Notes: generated by a model not told the origin, from the sequence alone. Positions 55,193 to 64,000 are shown, counted from the stretch's first letter. The stretch is 64,000 nucleotides of DNA from Parashewanella tropica (GCF_004358445.1 NZ_CP037951.1:731501-795500), one strand, 5' to 3'. Numbers and translations: made by a program.

Positions 55193-58174
55193 ATGAGCAC
55201 GTCACTACTTTGCTCATCGTGTCAAAGCTCAAGAGACGATTCTTCAAATCAGTTAAATGGTAATTATGCTCAATGTGGCGAAGTTGAGCGAGATTCAGCG
55301 GAGCGTTCGAGTGAAGAAACCTCACTTGTGCTAATGACTGAGCAAAACCAAGAAAGCTCAACTTATCCCTACATTTTAGCCCTTTCTCGACTTGGTAGAG
55401 ATGTCTTTTATCAAGTTGCTCTTCTTACAACGATTAGCCTTGTCTGCGGTAACCCTCTGGTGCCAGCCGAAATTGTTTTCACGCTATGCATGAGTCTTTT
55501 TTTTGGTGTAACTCAAAGCGTAATGACCAACTGTATGGAGAGGGCAACAAAGAATAGAGCTCCAAGCTTAGTTTTTGAGGTTCTAAATCATTCAGCATTC
55601 ATCTTTTTAACCAGTTATCGTTTAACAAATCCTAGATTAATTATTACACAAAAATTTATTAGTTTTTTCGGTGCTAAAGGCGCTGTAAAAGGGGTATTCG
55701 TTGCTCTAAAGTATAAAAAAATTGAAATTGAAAATGAAAATATTAAGTGTTTGGTTAAAGTTAGTGCCGGTGTCGCCGGTGCTGCGATTGCGGGTCATGG
55801 ATTTGGGTATGCGGCAGGGTATTTAGGTCTAGATGATACTAACGTGGGAAGTGATGGTGGGGACTATGAGAGTCTTAATCAAAGAGCAGAGCCAAAAGAT
55901 ACAAGCTCTCAACAAGATGATGGTTCAGGATCTGGTTTTACGGCAGTTGAAAACACTCCGTCTTCAACATCCACACCTTATAATGAGCAATTTTCTTCAG
56001 CTCAATCTCCCATTACACTTGAAAGCCAATCAACCACGGTTAGCCCAACCTCGTCCGTAAACGTTCTAGCTAGTTCAGGCTCCACCTCTGGTTCAGCCTC
56101 AAGCTCTTCTTCTATGACATCAAATGTAAAGCCTCAACCGACCCCAGCTTCTGAAGTCTCAACCACATCAAAACCAGTAGTACCGACGAAACTACCTAGA
56201 CAAACTGTATCTTGTCAAAAGATCAATGAAACCACTGCTGGAGAATTGGAAGTAATTGTTGTTGATGTGGGAGAACAAGATGTGGCCACCTTTTTGAGAG
56301 ATAAAGCGTTTCAAGCAGAAAATGGTGGCTGTCAGCTGCCAATAACCTCAACTGCAGAAGGTTGGTGCAGCAATAATTATAATGGGGAAGCACCTGAAGA
56401 AGCCCAATATCAGGTATTTGATTTTGATTGTCATGAGGAAGTCACTTGTTTGGAAGATGGTTCCCCAGGGGTTAGGGTAAAAGAGGAGTGTTTACAGCAA
56501 CCAGATAAAGCTCGTTGCATTGATGTGGATATAGATCCTGAGCAATTTTGTAAACCTCGGAAAATAGTACCATCAACTACCGTTCCTGATTCTGTGGAGC
56601 TAACCTCTTTAGAATACCTACAATCCATAAGTGTGGATCAACAAATTTCATTTACCGAACAAGTTCAGTTCACAACCTTTGCTGATACCCTTAGCTCAAT
56701 GGGGGCAACGATTACCCATACACCTGAGCCTTCAGTACTCACGACGACAATGACAGCAACCGGTTGGTCATTTTGGGTTATGGTTGCTGGTATACCAACT
56801 GCGGTAGTAGTTATTACGGCAACTGGAGTTACTCTAATAGTTTGTACTGTAGTTGGTTGCTCAAAGGACAAGAAACAAACTGATGGAGAAATCGAACAAA
56901 GAGAAGAGGATATCTATGAGAATTCAAACCCACTTTGGGAAGGTCATCCACAAAGAAGTCATAAAATCTCTATAGCCAGCCAAATGCCAGGTAAATATAA
57001 CCGCAAGCCATCCACTACCAGTTTTACTATTTCAAATCCTGCTGTCGTAGACGAAGATGATTATGAAGTTATAAAACCACCTGCCGCAAGCAAGCAAATT
57101 AATCCGATTCAAGTATCACAACGTCAGCTTGTGATTCAAGGAAAAAAGAAAGGTATGCAGCGTTGGAGGAGTATTCCTTCTGCAACGAGTTTGCCAAATC
57201 CCGGAGCGCTTGATGAGCATTACAGTCACGTTGATGAAACCTTTTTTAGTACTCAAGAACAGGATGAAGAACAATTGCCTGCAACCTCGACTGTTTATTC
57301 AAATATTGGTGCTGAAACTGAACAGGAACAAATAGAGGTTACAGTACAAAATGGAACGTCCCAAGATTTAACTTGTGTGGCTTATAAGAACAGACCACTT
57401 GAATATGAAGAAGCTTTACCATCTTCTCAGCAAGGAAAAACTTCATCAATTACTATGAGAGACAAAAAAAGTCAGTCTTCAAGTAGGCCATTGCCAATTA
57501 CTGATACAAGTTATGAAGATGAAAAGAAAGCGATGGCTAAACGCTATCACGAAACAAGGAAAGGGTATTTTAGGCAAAGCAATTCAAGTAGAGAGCTTTC
57601 TTCCGAAGCAACAGCCAGTTCTGTAGCTGATAGATTGTTACCTTTACCTGAAGCAAGCGCTGGCACAGAAATTGAGCATCTTCAAGAGAATAGTTCAGAG
57701 CAGGCGCTTGGGGAGAATCCATTATATGGATCTCAAGCAAAAAGTCCTGGGGAAAACCCGCTATATGCAACAGGTAGTTTAAATACCGATTTGTCAGATA
57801 ATGCGGCAGATGTTCAGTTTCAAAACGGGGGGGATGAGCAAAGCACTGAAGTAGTGAATGATGCGCATGCTATGACACATAATATCACTTATGGCACCAG
57901 TGTTGAGACAAATATTTCGATGTTAGAACAACTACAAAACACAGAGTTAGGGCCTGATTCTATTTCAACATCAAATTCTAGCACAGACGTAGAATCAGAG
58001 TCGGAAAGTCACGATGAAGAACAGGCAAGTACAGAGGCTACAGATGGCCATATTTATCAAAAGTTACAGCGTGGAACAGGACAAAATGTTCAAAAACAAA
58101 CGCTCACAGATGAGCAAATACAACAAATGATTAATGATGGCACTTATGAAGTTGCGTATAAGCTAAGGCATTAA
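55193..58174 (+). CDS. Receptor-like protein with tyrosine-motif cytoplasmic tail, candidate Tir-like effector
   Basis: I know no close family for this 993-residue protein. In order it shows a Ser/Cys-rich N terminus without a Sec signal; hydrophobic segments (about 72-86, 91-108, 127-141) and a Gly/Ala stretch (191-213); a mucin-like Ser/Thr/Pro region (about 235-335); a region with eight cysteines (341-453); one strong membrane span (525-556) followed by SKDKK; and a 437-residue hydrophilic tail. The tail has about 15 tyrosines in signalling-like motifs: DIYENSNPLW, DDYEVI, TVYSNI, GENPLY twice (840-845 and 853-858), HIYQKL and TYEVAYKL. The two ends would face the same side, as in Tir of EPEC. 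Tyrosine phosphorylation by host kinases is inferred. It ends before a strong terminator. Confidence 0.7.
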   Translation: MSTSLLCSSCQSSRDDSSNQLNGNYAQCGEVERDSAERSSEETSLVLMTEQNQESSTYPYILALSRLGRDVFYQVALLTTISLVCGNPLVPAEIVFTLCMSLFFGVTQSVMTNCMERATKNRAPSLVFEVLNHSAFIFLTSYRLTNPRLIITQKFISFFGAKGAVKGVFVALKYKKIEIENENIKCLVKVSAGVAGAAIAGHGFGYAAGYLGLDDTNVGSDGGDYESLNQRAEPKDTSSQQDDGSGSGFTAVENTPSSTSTPYNEQFSSAQSPITLESQSTTVSPTSSVNVLASSGSTSGSASSSSSMTSNVKPQPTPASEVSTTSKPVVPTKLPRQTVSCQKINETTAGELEVIVVDVGEQDVATFLRDKAFQAENGGCQLPITSTAEGWCSNNYNGEAPEEAQYQVFDFDCHEEVTCLEDGSPGVRVKEECLQQPDKARCIDVDIDPEQFCKPRKIVPSTTVPDSVELTSLEYLQSISVDQQISFTEQVQFTTFADTLSSMGATITHTPEPSVLTTTMTATGWSFWVMVAGIPTAVVVITATGVTLIVCTVVGCSKDKKQTDGEIEQREEDIYENSNPLWEGHPQRSHKISIASQMPGKYNRKPSTTSFTISNPAVVDEDDYEVIKPPAASKQINPIQVSQRQLVIQGKKKGMQRWRSIPSATSLPNPGALDEHYSHVDETFFSTQEQDEEQLPATSTVYSNIGAETEQEQIEVTVQNGTSQDLTCVAYKNRPLEYEEALPSSQQGKTSSITMRDKKSQSSSRPLPITDTSYEDEKKAMAKRYHETRKGYFRQSNSSRELSSEATASSVADRLLPLPEASAGTEIEHLQENSSEQALGENPLYGSQAKSPGENPLYATGSLNTDLSDNAADVQFQNGGDEQSTEVVNDAHAMTHNITYGTSVETNISMLEQLQNTELGPDSISTSNSSTDVESESESHDEEQASTEATDGHIYQKLQRGTGQNVQKQTLTDEQIQQMINDGTYEVAYKLRH

Positions 58175-58310
58175 AGGGGGCTTTTAATTGAACCGAAGCT
58201 AGTGTTCGTTTTCGTTGTCCAATTAACCCAACGCCTTGGTACGATCTCGATGTGATTTCGGCTAGATAAGCTCATCATTTATTAAGTTTTTTCATCCTCA
58301 TCTCAGTATT

Positions 58311-58342
58311 GTCTATGGAGTTTTCTCCATAGACTTTTTTTT
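58311..58342 (+). terminator. Rho-independent terminator after the receptor-like gene
   Basis: GTCTATGGAG (58311-58320) pairs perfectly with CTCCATAGAC (58325-58334) around TTTT and is followed by eight Ts. The gap 58175-58398 otherwise carries the cydDC leader. Confidence 0.95.
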
Positions 58343-58398
58343 GCTCATTTGTTTGATATAGTTGCTACAGTATTGTTATTTTCTTTACATTTGTTTCT

Positions 58399-60150
58399 AT
58401 GGCTCAAGATACCGAAAAACACATTTTGTCTTGGCTAAAAACTCAAGCCAAACTGTCCTCACTCCCTCTATCCATTACTGTGATTTTAGGTGTATTTCAA
58501 GGGTGCGTTTTGATTGCTCAGGCTTATGTGGTTGCCACCGTGCTTGAACAAGTCATTATTAAACAGACTACAAACGGAGTGAATAATGCTCTGTTGTGGC
58601 TAATCAGTTTAACTCTGCTTAGAGCCGCTATTGGATACGCAAAAGAAGTCTACAGTTTTCAGATTGGCCAGCAGGTGCGGCAGAGACTGCGTCACGGTTT
58701 ATTAGAAAAATTACATACATTGGGACCGATTTACACACAGACTAAACCAGCGGGTGAGTGGAGTAGTGTACTGGTGGAACAAGTGGAGCAAGTACAAGAA
58801 TTCTACAGTCGATATTTACCGCAAATGGCAATGGTAGTGTGTATTCCCTTGATGTTGTTGGTGGTAACCTTCCCGCAAAGCTGGATAGCGGGGTTGATTT
58901 TATTGCTTACAGCACCTTTGATCCCATTGTTTATGATCTTGGTTGGAATGGGGGCAGCCATAGCAAGTAAACAACATACGTTATCTCTTCAACGATTAAG
59001 CGCTTATTTTGCAGACAGAATAGCGGGTTTAGCGACGTTAAAATTGTTCTTTCGGTATCAATCAGAACTGTCGGTGATCAAAAAAGTGTCTGAAGATTAT
59101 CGAAGCCGTACCATGTCTGTTCTTAAACTGGCATTTTTAAGCTCGGCGGTGCTGGAGTTTTTTGCTGCAGTGTCGATTGCACTGTTGGCAGTCTACCTTG
59201 GTTTTAGTTTTTTAGAATATCTGGATATTGGTTTTTATGGCGTAAAGGTATCGTTATTTGGTGCCCTGTTTATTTTGTTATTAGCCCCTGAGTTTTATCA
59301 ACCATTACGAGAGTTAGGGGCCTATTATCATGCTAAATCACAAGCAGTCGCAGCCAGTGAGGCGATAGTAGAAGTGCTTGAGAAGCAAGAAACTGATCCG
59401 CAACTGATGAGCGAGTTTCCTACAGATCAAGCATTAAGTATTGTTGCGCAAGATTGGATCATTAACGATTATGCCGGTAGGACTATCCTTGGGCCTTTAA
59501 ATTTCCAGTGGAAGCAAGGGACAAAAATCGCTGTTGTCGGTAAAAGTGGTAGTGGTAAGACAGTATTACTCAATGCATTGCTAGGCTTTTATCCTTATCA
59601 AGGTAGCTTGAAAGTGAATGGGGTTGAATTATCACAATTGAAATCGACTTTATGGTATCAGCAATTGACATGGTTACCGCAACAACCTCGCTTGCCATTC
59701 GGGACATTAAGAGAGAATTTTCTTTTACTGAACCCCAATATTTCAGACGCTAAAATGTGGCAACAATTAGCTAAAGTGGGGTTGGTTACGGCCATTAAGC
59801 AGCACCCTTTACAATTAGATCTCACTGTTGCAGAAAAAAATACGGGTTTATCGGTAGGGCAAGGGCAAAGATTGGCAATGGCTTTACTACTGAATAACTC
59901 TGAACAACTCGTGATTGCTGATGAACCTACGGCGTCATTGGATACTGATAGTCAAGCAAACATTTGGTCTATGTTACTTGATAAAGCCCACGAGCGAGGC
60001 TGTTTTATCAGCACTCATCATTACGAACAGCTCAAAAATATGGATGAGATCTGGGTGATGAAACAAGGTCAAATAGTTGAGCAGGGGAGTTTAAGCTTTT
60101 TAAGTAAAACTGATTCTGAGCTTGTGAAACTTGGGGCTGAGCTTATATGA
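58399..60150 (+). CDS. cydD: Cysteine/glutathione exporter subunit CydD
   Basis: The 583-residue ABC half-transporter, with CydC, exports cysteine and glutathione to the periplasm and is needed to assemble cytochrome bd oxidase. Six membrane segments (about 15-310) precede the ATPase with Walker A GKSGSGKT (381-388), signature LSVGQGQ and Walker B LVIADEPT. Its end overlaps cydC by four bases (ATGA). The cydAB genes are not in the window. Confidence 0.94.
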   Translation: MAQDTEKHILSWLKTQAKLSSLPLSITVILGVFQGCVLIAQAYVVATVLEQVIIKQTTNGVNNALLWLISLTLLRAAIGYAKEVYSFQIGQQVRQRLRHGLLEKLHTLGPIYTQTKPAGEWSSVLVEQVEQVQEFYSRYLPQMAMVVCIPLMLLVVTFPQSWIAGLILLLTAPLIPLFMILVGMGAAIASKQHTLSLQRLSAYFADRIAGLATLKLFFRYQSELSVIKKVSEDYRSRTMSVLKLAFLSSAVLEFFAAVSIALLAVYLGFSFLEYLDIGFYGVKVSLFGALFILLLAPEFYQPLRELGAYYHAKSQAVAASEAIVEVLEKQETDPQLMSEFPTDQALSIVAQDWIINDYAGRTILGPLNFQWKQGTKIAVVGKSGSGKTVLLNALLGFYPYQGSLKVNGVELSQLKSTLWYQQLTWLPQQPRLPFGTLRENFLLLNPNISDAKMWQQLAKVGLVTAIKQHPLQLDLTVAEKNTGLSVGQGQRLAMALLLNNSEQLVIADEPTASLDTDSQANIWSMLLDKAHERGCFISTHHYEQLKNMDEIWVMKQGQIVEQGSLSFLSKTDSELVKLGAELI

Positions 60151-61817
60151 AACTAATGAGCGAGCGGAAAAGCTTCCAAGCATTAAAGCCTTACCTAAAA
60201 TTATGGTGCCAACATTGGCAAGGAATGGGGCTAGGGATGTTACTTGGCGCACTGACGTTAATGGCAAGTATTGGCTTGTTAATTGTCTCAGGTTGGTTTT
60301 TAACGGCTACTGCTATTGCTGGTTTTAGCGCCATTACCATTAAAAATTTCAACTTTTATACTCCCGCCGCATCAGTGCGCTTTTTAGCGATTGCCCGAAC
60401 GGCGGGTCGCTATTTTGAGCGCATTGTTACTCATCAAGTGACCTTGAACATTTTAACCAAGATCAGAGTTCAAATTTGGCAGCGATTACAGGGCATAGCA
60501 ACTTATCAGTTGCAAACGCTTCGGAAGGGGGATGTACTCAACAGGTTGTTAACTGACATTGATACCTTAGATCAACTGTATCTAAGAGGGCTCACTCCCA
60601 TCGCCCATTACCTCATATTAAGTGTGATTGGAATTTTTGCTCTTGCTTGGTGGTCTTGGTCACTGGCATTGATATTGATGTTGGGGCTGCTAGTAATCGG
60701 CGTTGGTCTGCCAAAGCTTGGTTATCATTTATTTCGCTCAATACAACTCCAAGAACAACAGGCTGTTGTGTCTTATCGAGAGCAAGTGTTCGATATGCTC
60801 TCAACTCAAACTGAACTTACCGTAGCGTTAGCGTGGCAACGAAGATACCAACAACTTACTGACTTTGAAACTGCACTGTACCAAGCACAAATACGAATTG
60901 TGCACCGACAAGGTTTACTCCAAGCTCTTATGATCGTTATTCATGGTATTGCAGTTATTTTGGCAATCACAGGGCTGGCTAATTTTGTAATTACTGAACG
61001 AATGTCAGGTCCAATCTATGCGGCAGTGGTGATTGGCACTATGGCATTAATGGAATGGCTGATGCCGTTAATGCAATCGGGTGGGCATATTGCGGCAAGT
61101 GTATTGGCTGCAAAGCGGATAAACGATTTAAGTGATGAAAGTCGAACCTTATCTTATTCTGACTCTACAGAAATGGTAAAAAATGGTGAGATTGAATTTC
61201 GAAGTGTAAGGTTTGGTTATCTTAACGGCAGAAATGTTCTTGATGACTTTAGTTTACAGCTCGAATCAAAAGGCAAGTACTTGATAAAAGGTGAGTCAGG
61301 CCGAGGAAAATCCACGCTTTTCGCCTTAATAGCCAGAATTTATGATGTTGATTCAGGGCAAGTTTTATTGGATGGTCGTGATGTTCGAGAGTATTCAGAA
61401 AAGAGCCTATGCCAATCCATTACTTATATAGAGCAACAAGCGCAAATTTTCTCTGCTAGTTTAAGGGACAATTTAACCTTAGCTTTAGCGGACGGTGAAC
61501 AGGTCAAAGATGAATGCCTGCATCAAGTGCTTGAGCAAGTCGGGCTTAGTTATTTAACGGCTGATAATGGTTTGTCGTTATGGGTAGGCGAGGGCGGTCG
61601 AGCGCTATCCGGTGGTGAAAAGCAAAGACTTAGTTTGGCTAGAGCCTTATTAAGAGATAGTCCGATAGTTTTACTTGATGAACCGACCGAGAGTTTAGAC
61701 CCTCAAACCCAGCAGCAAATTTTGGCTTTAATCGATCAGATATTTATTGATAAAACTGTGTTGCTGGTGACTCATAGAACCTTGGAGTTACCTCACTATA
61801 GGACGCTTCCTTTATAA
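60147..61817 (+). CDS. cydC: Cysteine/glutathione exporter subunit CydC
   Basis: The 556-residue second half of the exporter has the membrane domain (about 17-290; TLMASIGLLIVSGWFLTATA is typical of CydC) and the ATPase: Walker A GESGRGKS (382-389), signature ALSGGEKQR, Walker B IVLLDEPTES. It ends 20 bases before the stop of the converging ankyrin gene, with no clear terminator in between. Confidence 0.94.
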   Translation: MKLMSERKSFQALKPYLKLWCQHWQGMGLGMLLGALTLMASIGLLIVSGWFLTATAIAGFSAITIKNFNFYTPAASVRFLAIARTAGRYFERIVTHQVTLNILTKIRVQIWQRLQGIATYQLQTLRKGDVLNRLLTDIDTLDQLYLRGLTPIAHYLILSVIGIFALAWWSWSLALILMLGLLVIGVGLPKLGYHLFRSIQLQEQQAVVSYREQVFDMLSTQTELTVALAWQRRYQQLTDFETALYQAQIRIVHRQGLLQALMIVIHGIAVILAITGLANFVITERMSGPIYAAVVIGTMALMEWLMPLMQSGGHIAASVLAAKRINDLSDESRTLSYSDSTEMVKNGEIEFRSVRFGYLNGRNVLDDFSLQLESKGKYLIKGESGRGKSTLFALIARIYDVDSGQVLLDGRDVREYSEKSLCQSITYIEQQAQIFSASLRDNLTLALADGEQVKDECLHQVLEQVGLSYLTADNGLSLWVGEGGRALSGGEKQRLSLARALLRDSPIVLLDEPTESLDPQTQQQILALIDQIFIDKTVLLVTHRTLELPHYRTLPL

Positions 61818-61836
61818 GGGCAAAGTTACAAAAAGC

Positions 61837-63402
61837 TTAAGTTCTTGTATAGGTGGCTTTGCTCATTTCTTCAGGCCGTTTTCCAATATTATTTTTTATT
61901 TTTGTGTTGGCTTTCAACTTGGTTAACTCCTGCACTATAGCATACCGTTGATGCAAGTAAGCAAGATGAAGCGGAGTGTCACCACGAATATCTTGTTGTT
62001 TAAGTTTCAATGTTAAATATTTTTTCTGTTCTTTCGTCGCCGCTAAGTCTGCAACAAAGGCAATCGCTTCATTGCTATTTTTTAAAACTAATATATGAAA
62101 GATGTTTTCTTTTGTTCTTGCATTGGGTGTGAATATTGCATCAAAACCATTATAAGAAACCAGTAATTCAGTAACGGGTTGATGCTGATGTATGATAGCA
62201 AGATCAATTGGGCGTAACCCTTGTGGATTTCTAACATTCCAGTCAATTGGAGCTGCAACCGCTGCAATTTCGGTGACCGCTAACCACTCAAAATCAAGGT
62301 CAGAGGTGTTAACTGCTTGGGCTTTAGTCGGGTCAGTGAAAGCACTTGTTGGTACAGAGTCTTTATCAAAGTTAAACAGACTCATATCGTCACGCTGAAC
62401 CAGCACGTCTGGCTCCATACTTCTTAAAAATTTCATCGCTGTAAGCGATTCTTTTTCAACAAGTTTATGCAATAAAAGCTCTTCTTGGCTATTACAAGCC
62501 GAAACTAAGCTTTTTAGTGTACTCACACATTGTTTTTGAGTCTCAGTACTACGAGCTAACATATCTTTCCAAAAACTGCGAGATGAAGGAGTAGGAGGTA
62601 ATAAAGGATCTCTATATCCCTTTTCTTTAATGTAATCGGCGATAAGTTCTAGTACGGTATCACTGCCATTTCGTATTGCTTTATCTAGTAACTCACAAAG
62701 AAATAGCTGGTCACTTAAAGCTTCATTGCGTTTGTAAACATTATATAAAGTCTCTTGGGTAACCTCTCGATGTTCTTCCGCTACTTGAATGAGAAGTCGT
62801 TTATAGCCTGTGTGTGGTGAGGGTGAACGACGTTGCTCATCTGATTGCTCAATAGTGTTTCGTATTTGCTTGGTTATTTGGCTTAAGTCTACAGTCTCAA
62901 AGCGATATAGACGAATGTTAAAAATTTGCTTGAGAATTTGTTTTTTTTCTTCAATAGTGAGTGATGGTATATGTTGTTCAAAAAAGTCTATGAGTGACTT
63001 TAAATGAGGACATAAGTCTGTTTCGATGGCTTCCTGTACAGGTCGATGATAACTGTTTGGGCTGGTCATTTTGGCAACTTCAATTAAGTATTCCAAGTTA
63101 TTACGAGCAGTTTCATAGAGATCGGGGGTAAACTCCCGTAACATTTCACGTGTTACTTTCGGTGTTTCATCCTGTGCTTTTTCTGCTAGTTGACACTGTT
63201 CTTCTTTAGCTTGTTCAAGTTGTTTTTTTTCTTCTTCAGACTTCTTTATTTTTTCTAATGCTTGTTGCATAGGAGTTGGTAGAAGCTCAAAAAGCTGCTC
63301 ACAATATTGTAATGCCTGCTGGCGTTCTTGCAGCCGCGTTGCTTCTGCAAGCTCTGTTGCTAAATTCGGAGCTGATGATGTTGGGGGAGTTGCACTAGCC
63401 AT
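61837..63402 (-). CDS. Ankyrin-repeat protein with coiled coil, candidate effector
   Basis: The 521-residue protein begins MASATPPTSSAPNLATELAE, Ser/Thr/Pro-rich with no Sec signal, like type III substrates. A coiled coil follows (about 46-80, IKKSEEEKKQLEQAKEEQ). The middle (about 85-390) is helical and unassigned. The end carries ankyrin repeats: NPQGLRPIDLAIIHQHQPVT (392-411), a second degenerate unit near 425-455, and DIRGDTPLHLAYLHQRYAIV (471-490) with a continuation to the end. On the minus strand a perfect TTGACA (63448-63443) is a likely -35. Ankyrin repeats in bacteria often mark proteins acting in eukaryotic hosts; the host role here is inferred. Confidence 0.7.
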   Translation of the reverse strand: MASATPPTSSAPNLATELAEATRLQERQQALQYCEQLFELLPTPMQQALEKIKKSEEEKKQLEQAKEEQCQLAEKAQDETPKVTREMLREFTPDLYETARNNLEYLIEVAKMTSPNSYHRPVQEAIETDLCPHLKSLIDFFEQHIPSLTIEEKKQILKQIFNIRLYRFETVDLSQITKQIRNTIEQSDEQRRSPSPHTGYKRLLIQVAEEHREVTQETLYNVYKRNEALSDQLFLCELLDKAIRNGSDTVLELIADYIKEKGYRDPLLPPTPSSRSFWKDMLARSTETQKQCVSTLKSLVSACNSQEELLLHKLVEKESLTAMKFLRSMEPDVLVQRDDMSLFNFDKDSVPTSAFTDPTKAQAVNTSDLDFEWLAVTEIAAVAAPIDWNVRNPQGLRPIDLAIIHQHQPVTELLVSYNGFDAIFTPNARTKENIFHILVLKNSNEAIAFVADLAATKEQKKYLTLKLKQQDIRGDTPLHLAYLHQRYAIVQELTKLKANTKIKNNIGKRPEEMSKATYTRT

Positions 63403-63483
63403 AATGTAAACCTTTAAAAAAAGCTATGTTATAAGGATAGTTTGTCAACAGCTAATGCATTGTTTACATTGAGTTAATTATAG

Positions 63484-63918
63484 TTAACTAATGTCCTTTA
63501 TTACTTGTGCAATGATGTTTTGGGTATCTCCGTTACTGAAGGTTAACTTTAGAGAGATCGATTGACCGAGTTTAGGGACACCTGAGGTGAAGTCCATTAG
63601 CATACCGTGAAACCCACCCGGCGCTAGTTGAGTACTGCCTTTAGCGGATATCAATATTTGCTTAACGGGAAGCATTTTCATCATGCCATCCTTCATTGTT
63701 ATTTTATGTAGCTCTACTTTGCCAGCATTGGTGGAGATGGCTTTTAAGGCTAATGGCTTGTTGTTGTGATTTTCCATGGTTAAGTAGATTGGAACAACCT
63801 TAGACGAGGCTGGCATGGCTCTTATCCACGCTTGCTTAACAACAATACCACTTGCAAAAGCGACTTGGCTTAAAAAAAATGAAGTTACTAGAAATATAAG
63901 GCTAACGGTTCTTCTCAT
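63484..63918 (-). CDS. Periplasmic copper chaperone, PCu(A)C family
   Basis: The 144-residue protein has a signal peptide (first about 22 residues, ending SQVAFA). It carries the exact copper-binding pattern H71-X10-M82-X21-H104-X-M106 of the PCu(A)C family. These proteins hold Cu(I) in the periplasm and help metallate the CuA site of cytochrome c oxidase. A Sco-type partner would be expected upstream or downstream but is not in the window. The last 82 bases of the window hold nothing recognisable. Confidence 0.9.
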   Translation of the reverse strand: MRRTVSLIFLVTSFFLSQVAFASGIVVKQAWIRAMPASSKVVPIYLTMENHNNKPLALKAISTNAGKVELHKITMKDGMMKMLPVKQILISAKGSTQLAPGGFHGMLMDFTSGVPKLGQSISLKLTFSNGDTQNIIAQVIKDIS

Positions 63919-64000
63919 GTGATAATTCCTTTGGATTGAAAATATGTACTCAATCCTATCAAAAGCACATTGAACCTCAGCTTATTGAGTTAGTTATAGT

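Noticed and set aside
55833-56060. 75-codon plus-strand frame inside the receptor-like gene
   Set aside because: It lies in another frame of the Ser/Thr-rich region, with no ribosome site.
61837-63402. Ankyrin protein as the antitoxin or immunity partner of a nearby toxin
   Set aside because: No small toxin-like gene or polymorphic toxin is adjacent; the neighbours are cydC and a copper chaperone.
1-64000. CRISPR array, tRNA or rRNA genes, prophage
   Set aside because: No regularly spaced direct repeats, tRNA cloverleafs, rRNA sequence or phage structural genes were seen.

Overview
The window is a chromosomal segment of a marine-type gammaproteobacterium. The housekeeping genes (valS, tsaE-amiB-mutL-miaA-hfq-hflXKC, petABC-sspAB, pnp/nlpI, prfC, deoCABD, serB-radA, cydDC) look like Shewanellaceae. 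Together with scattered ankyrin-type and type-III-secretion-like genes this suggests Parashewanella or a close relative; the genus is an inference made without any database search.

Layout. 1-6.3 kb: 3' end of holC, a folded intergenic element, valS, a BASS-family transporter, a small orphan gene on the minus strand and a POT/MFS transporter. 6.4-14.8 kb: the tsaE-amiB-mutL-miaA-hfq-hflX-hflK-hflC series (tRNA modification, septal wall cleavage, mismatch repair, RNA chaperone, FtsH modulators). 15.1-19 kb: cytochrome bc1 (petABC), then sspAB. 19-29 kb: a diguanylate cyclase, an outer-membrane barrel, a MITE-like element, pabA/trpG, an S9 peptidase lipoprotein, the metX-metB pair behind tandem MetJ boxes, and a GGDEF-EAL protein. 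29-33.9 kb: pnp, a TetR regulator, nlpI, another TetR regulator. 36.8-48.9 kb: prfC, yjjV, nupC, a Tsx-like channel, deoCABD, a TPR/TonB-C protein and serB. This order resembles the E. coli prfC-yjjV-deoCABD-serB-radA region and forms a nucleoside uptake and catabolism block. 50.3-54.3 kb: a two-PilZ protein and radA. 58.4-61.8 kb: cydDC. 63.5-63.9 kb: a PCu(A)C copper chaperone.

The unusual content is a set of single genes set between these conserved blocks. They are a homologue of the SseB/EspA type III secretion filament protein with an extra inserted segment (48974-49840); a 144-residue protein ending in Cys-Cys-Cys-Ile-Ile-Ala, a eukaryotic CaaX prenylation box (54357-54791); and directly after it a 993-residue protein built like a eukaryotic surface receptor, with a mucin-like and cysteine-containing region, a membrane segment and a long tyrosine-motif tail with two NPxY motifs (55193-58174). 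Two large proteins with ankyrin-like C termini (34213-36720 and 61837-63402) and two small basic proteins (4191-4502 and 49837-50145) may belong to the same set. The most economical reading is a dispersed arsenal of proteins delivered into a eukaryotic host. No type III secretion apparatus lies in the window, so delivery is inferred. The Tir-like architecture and the CaaX protein are the most striking candidates for an undescribed host-manipulation system.
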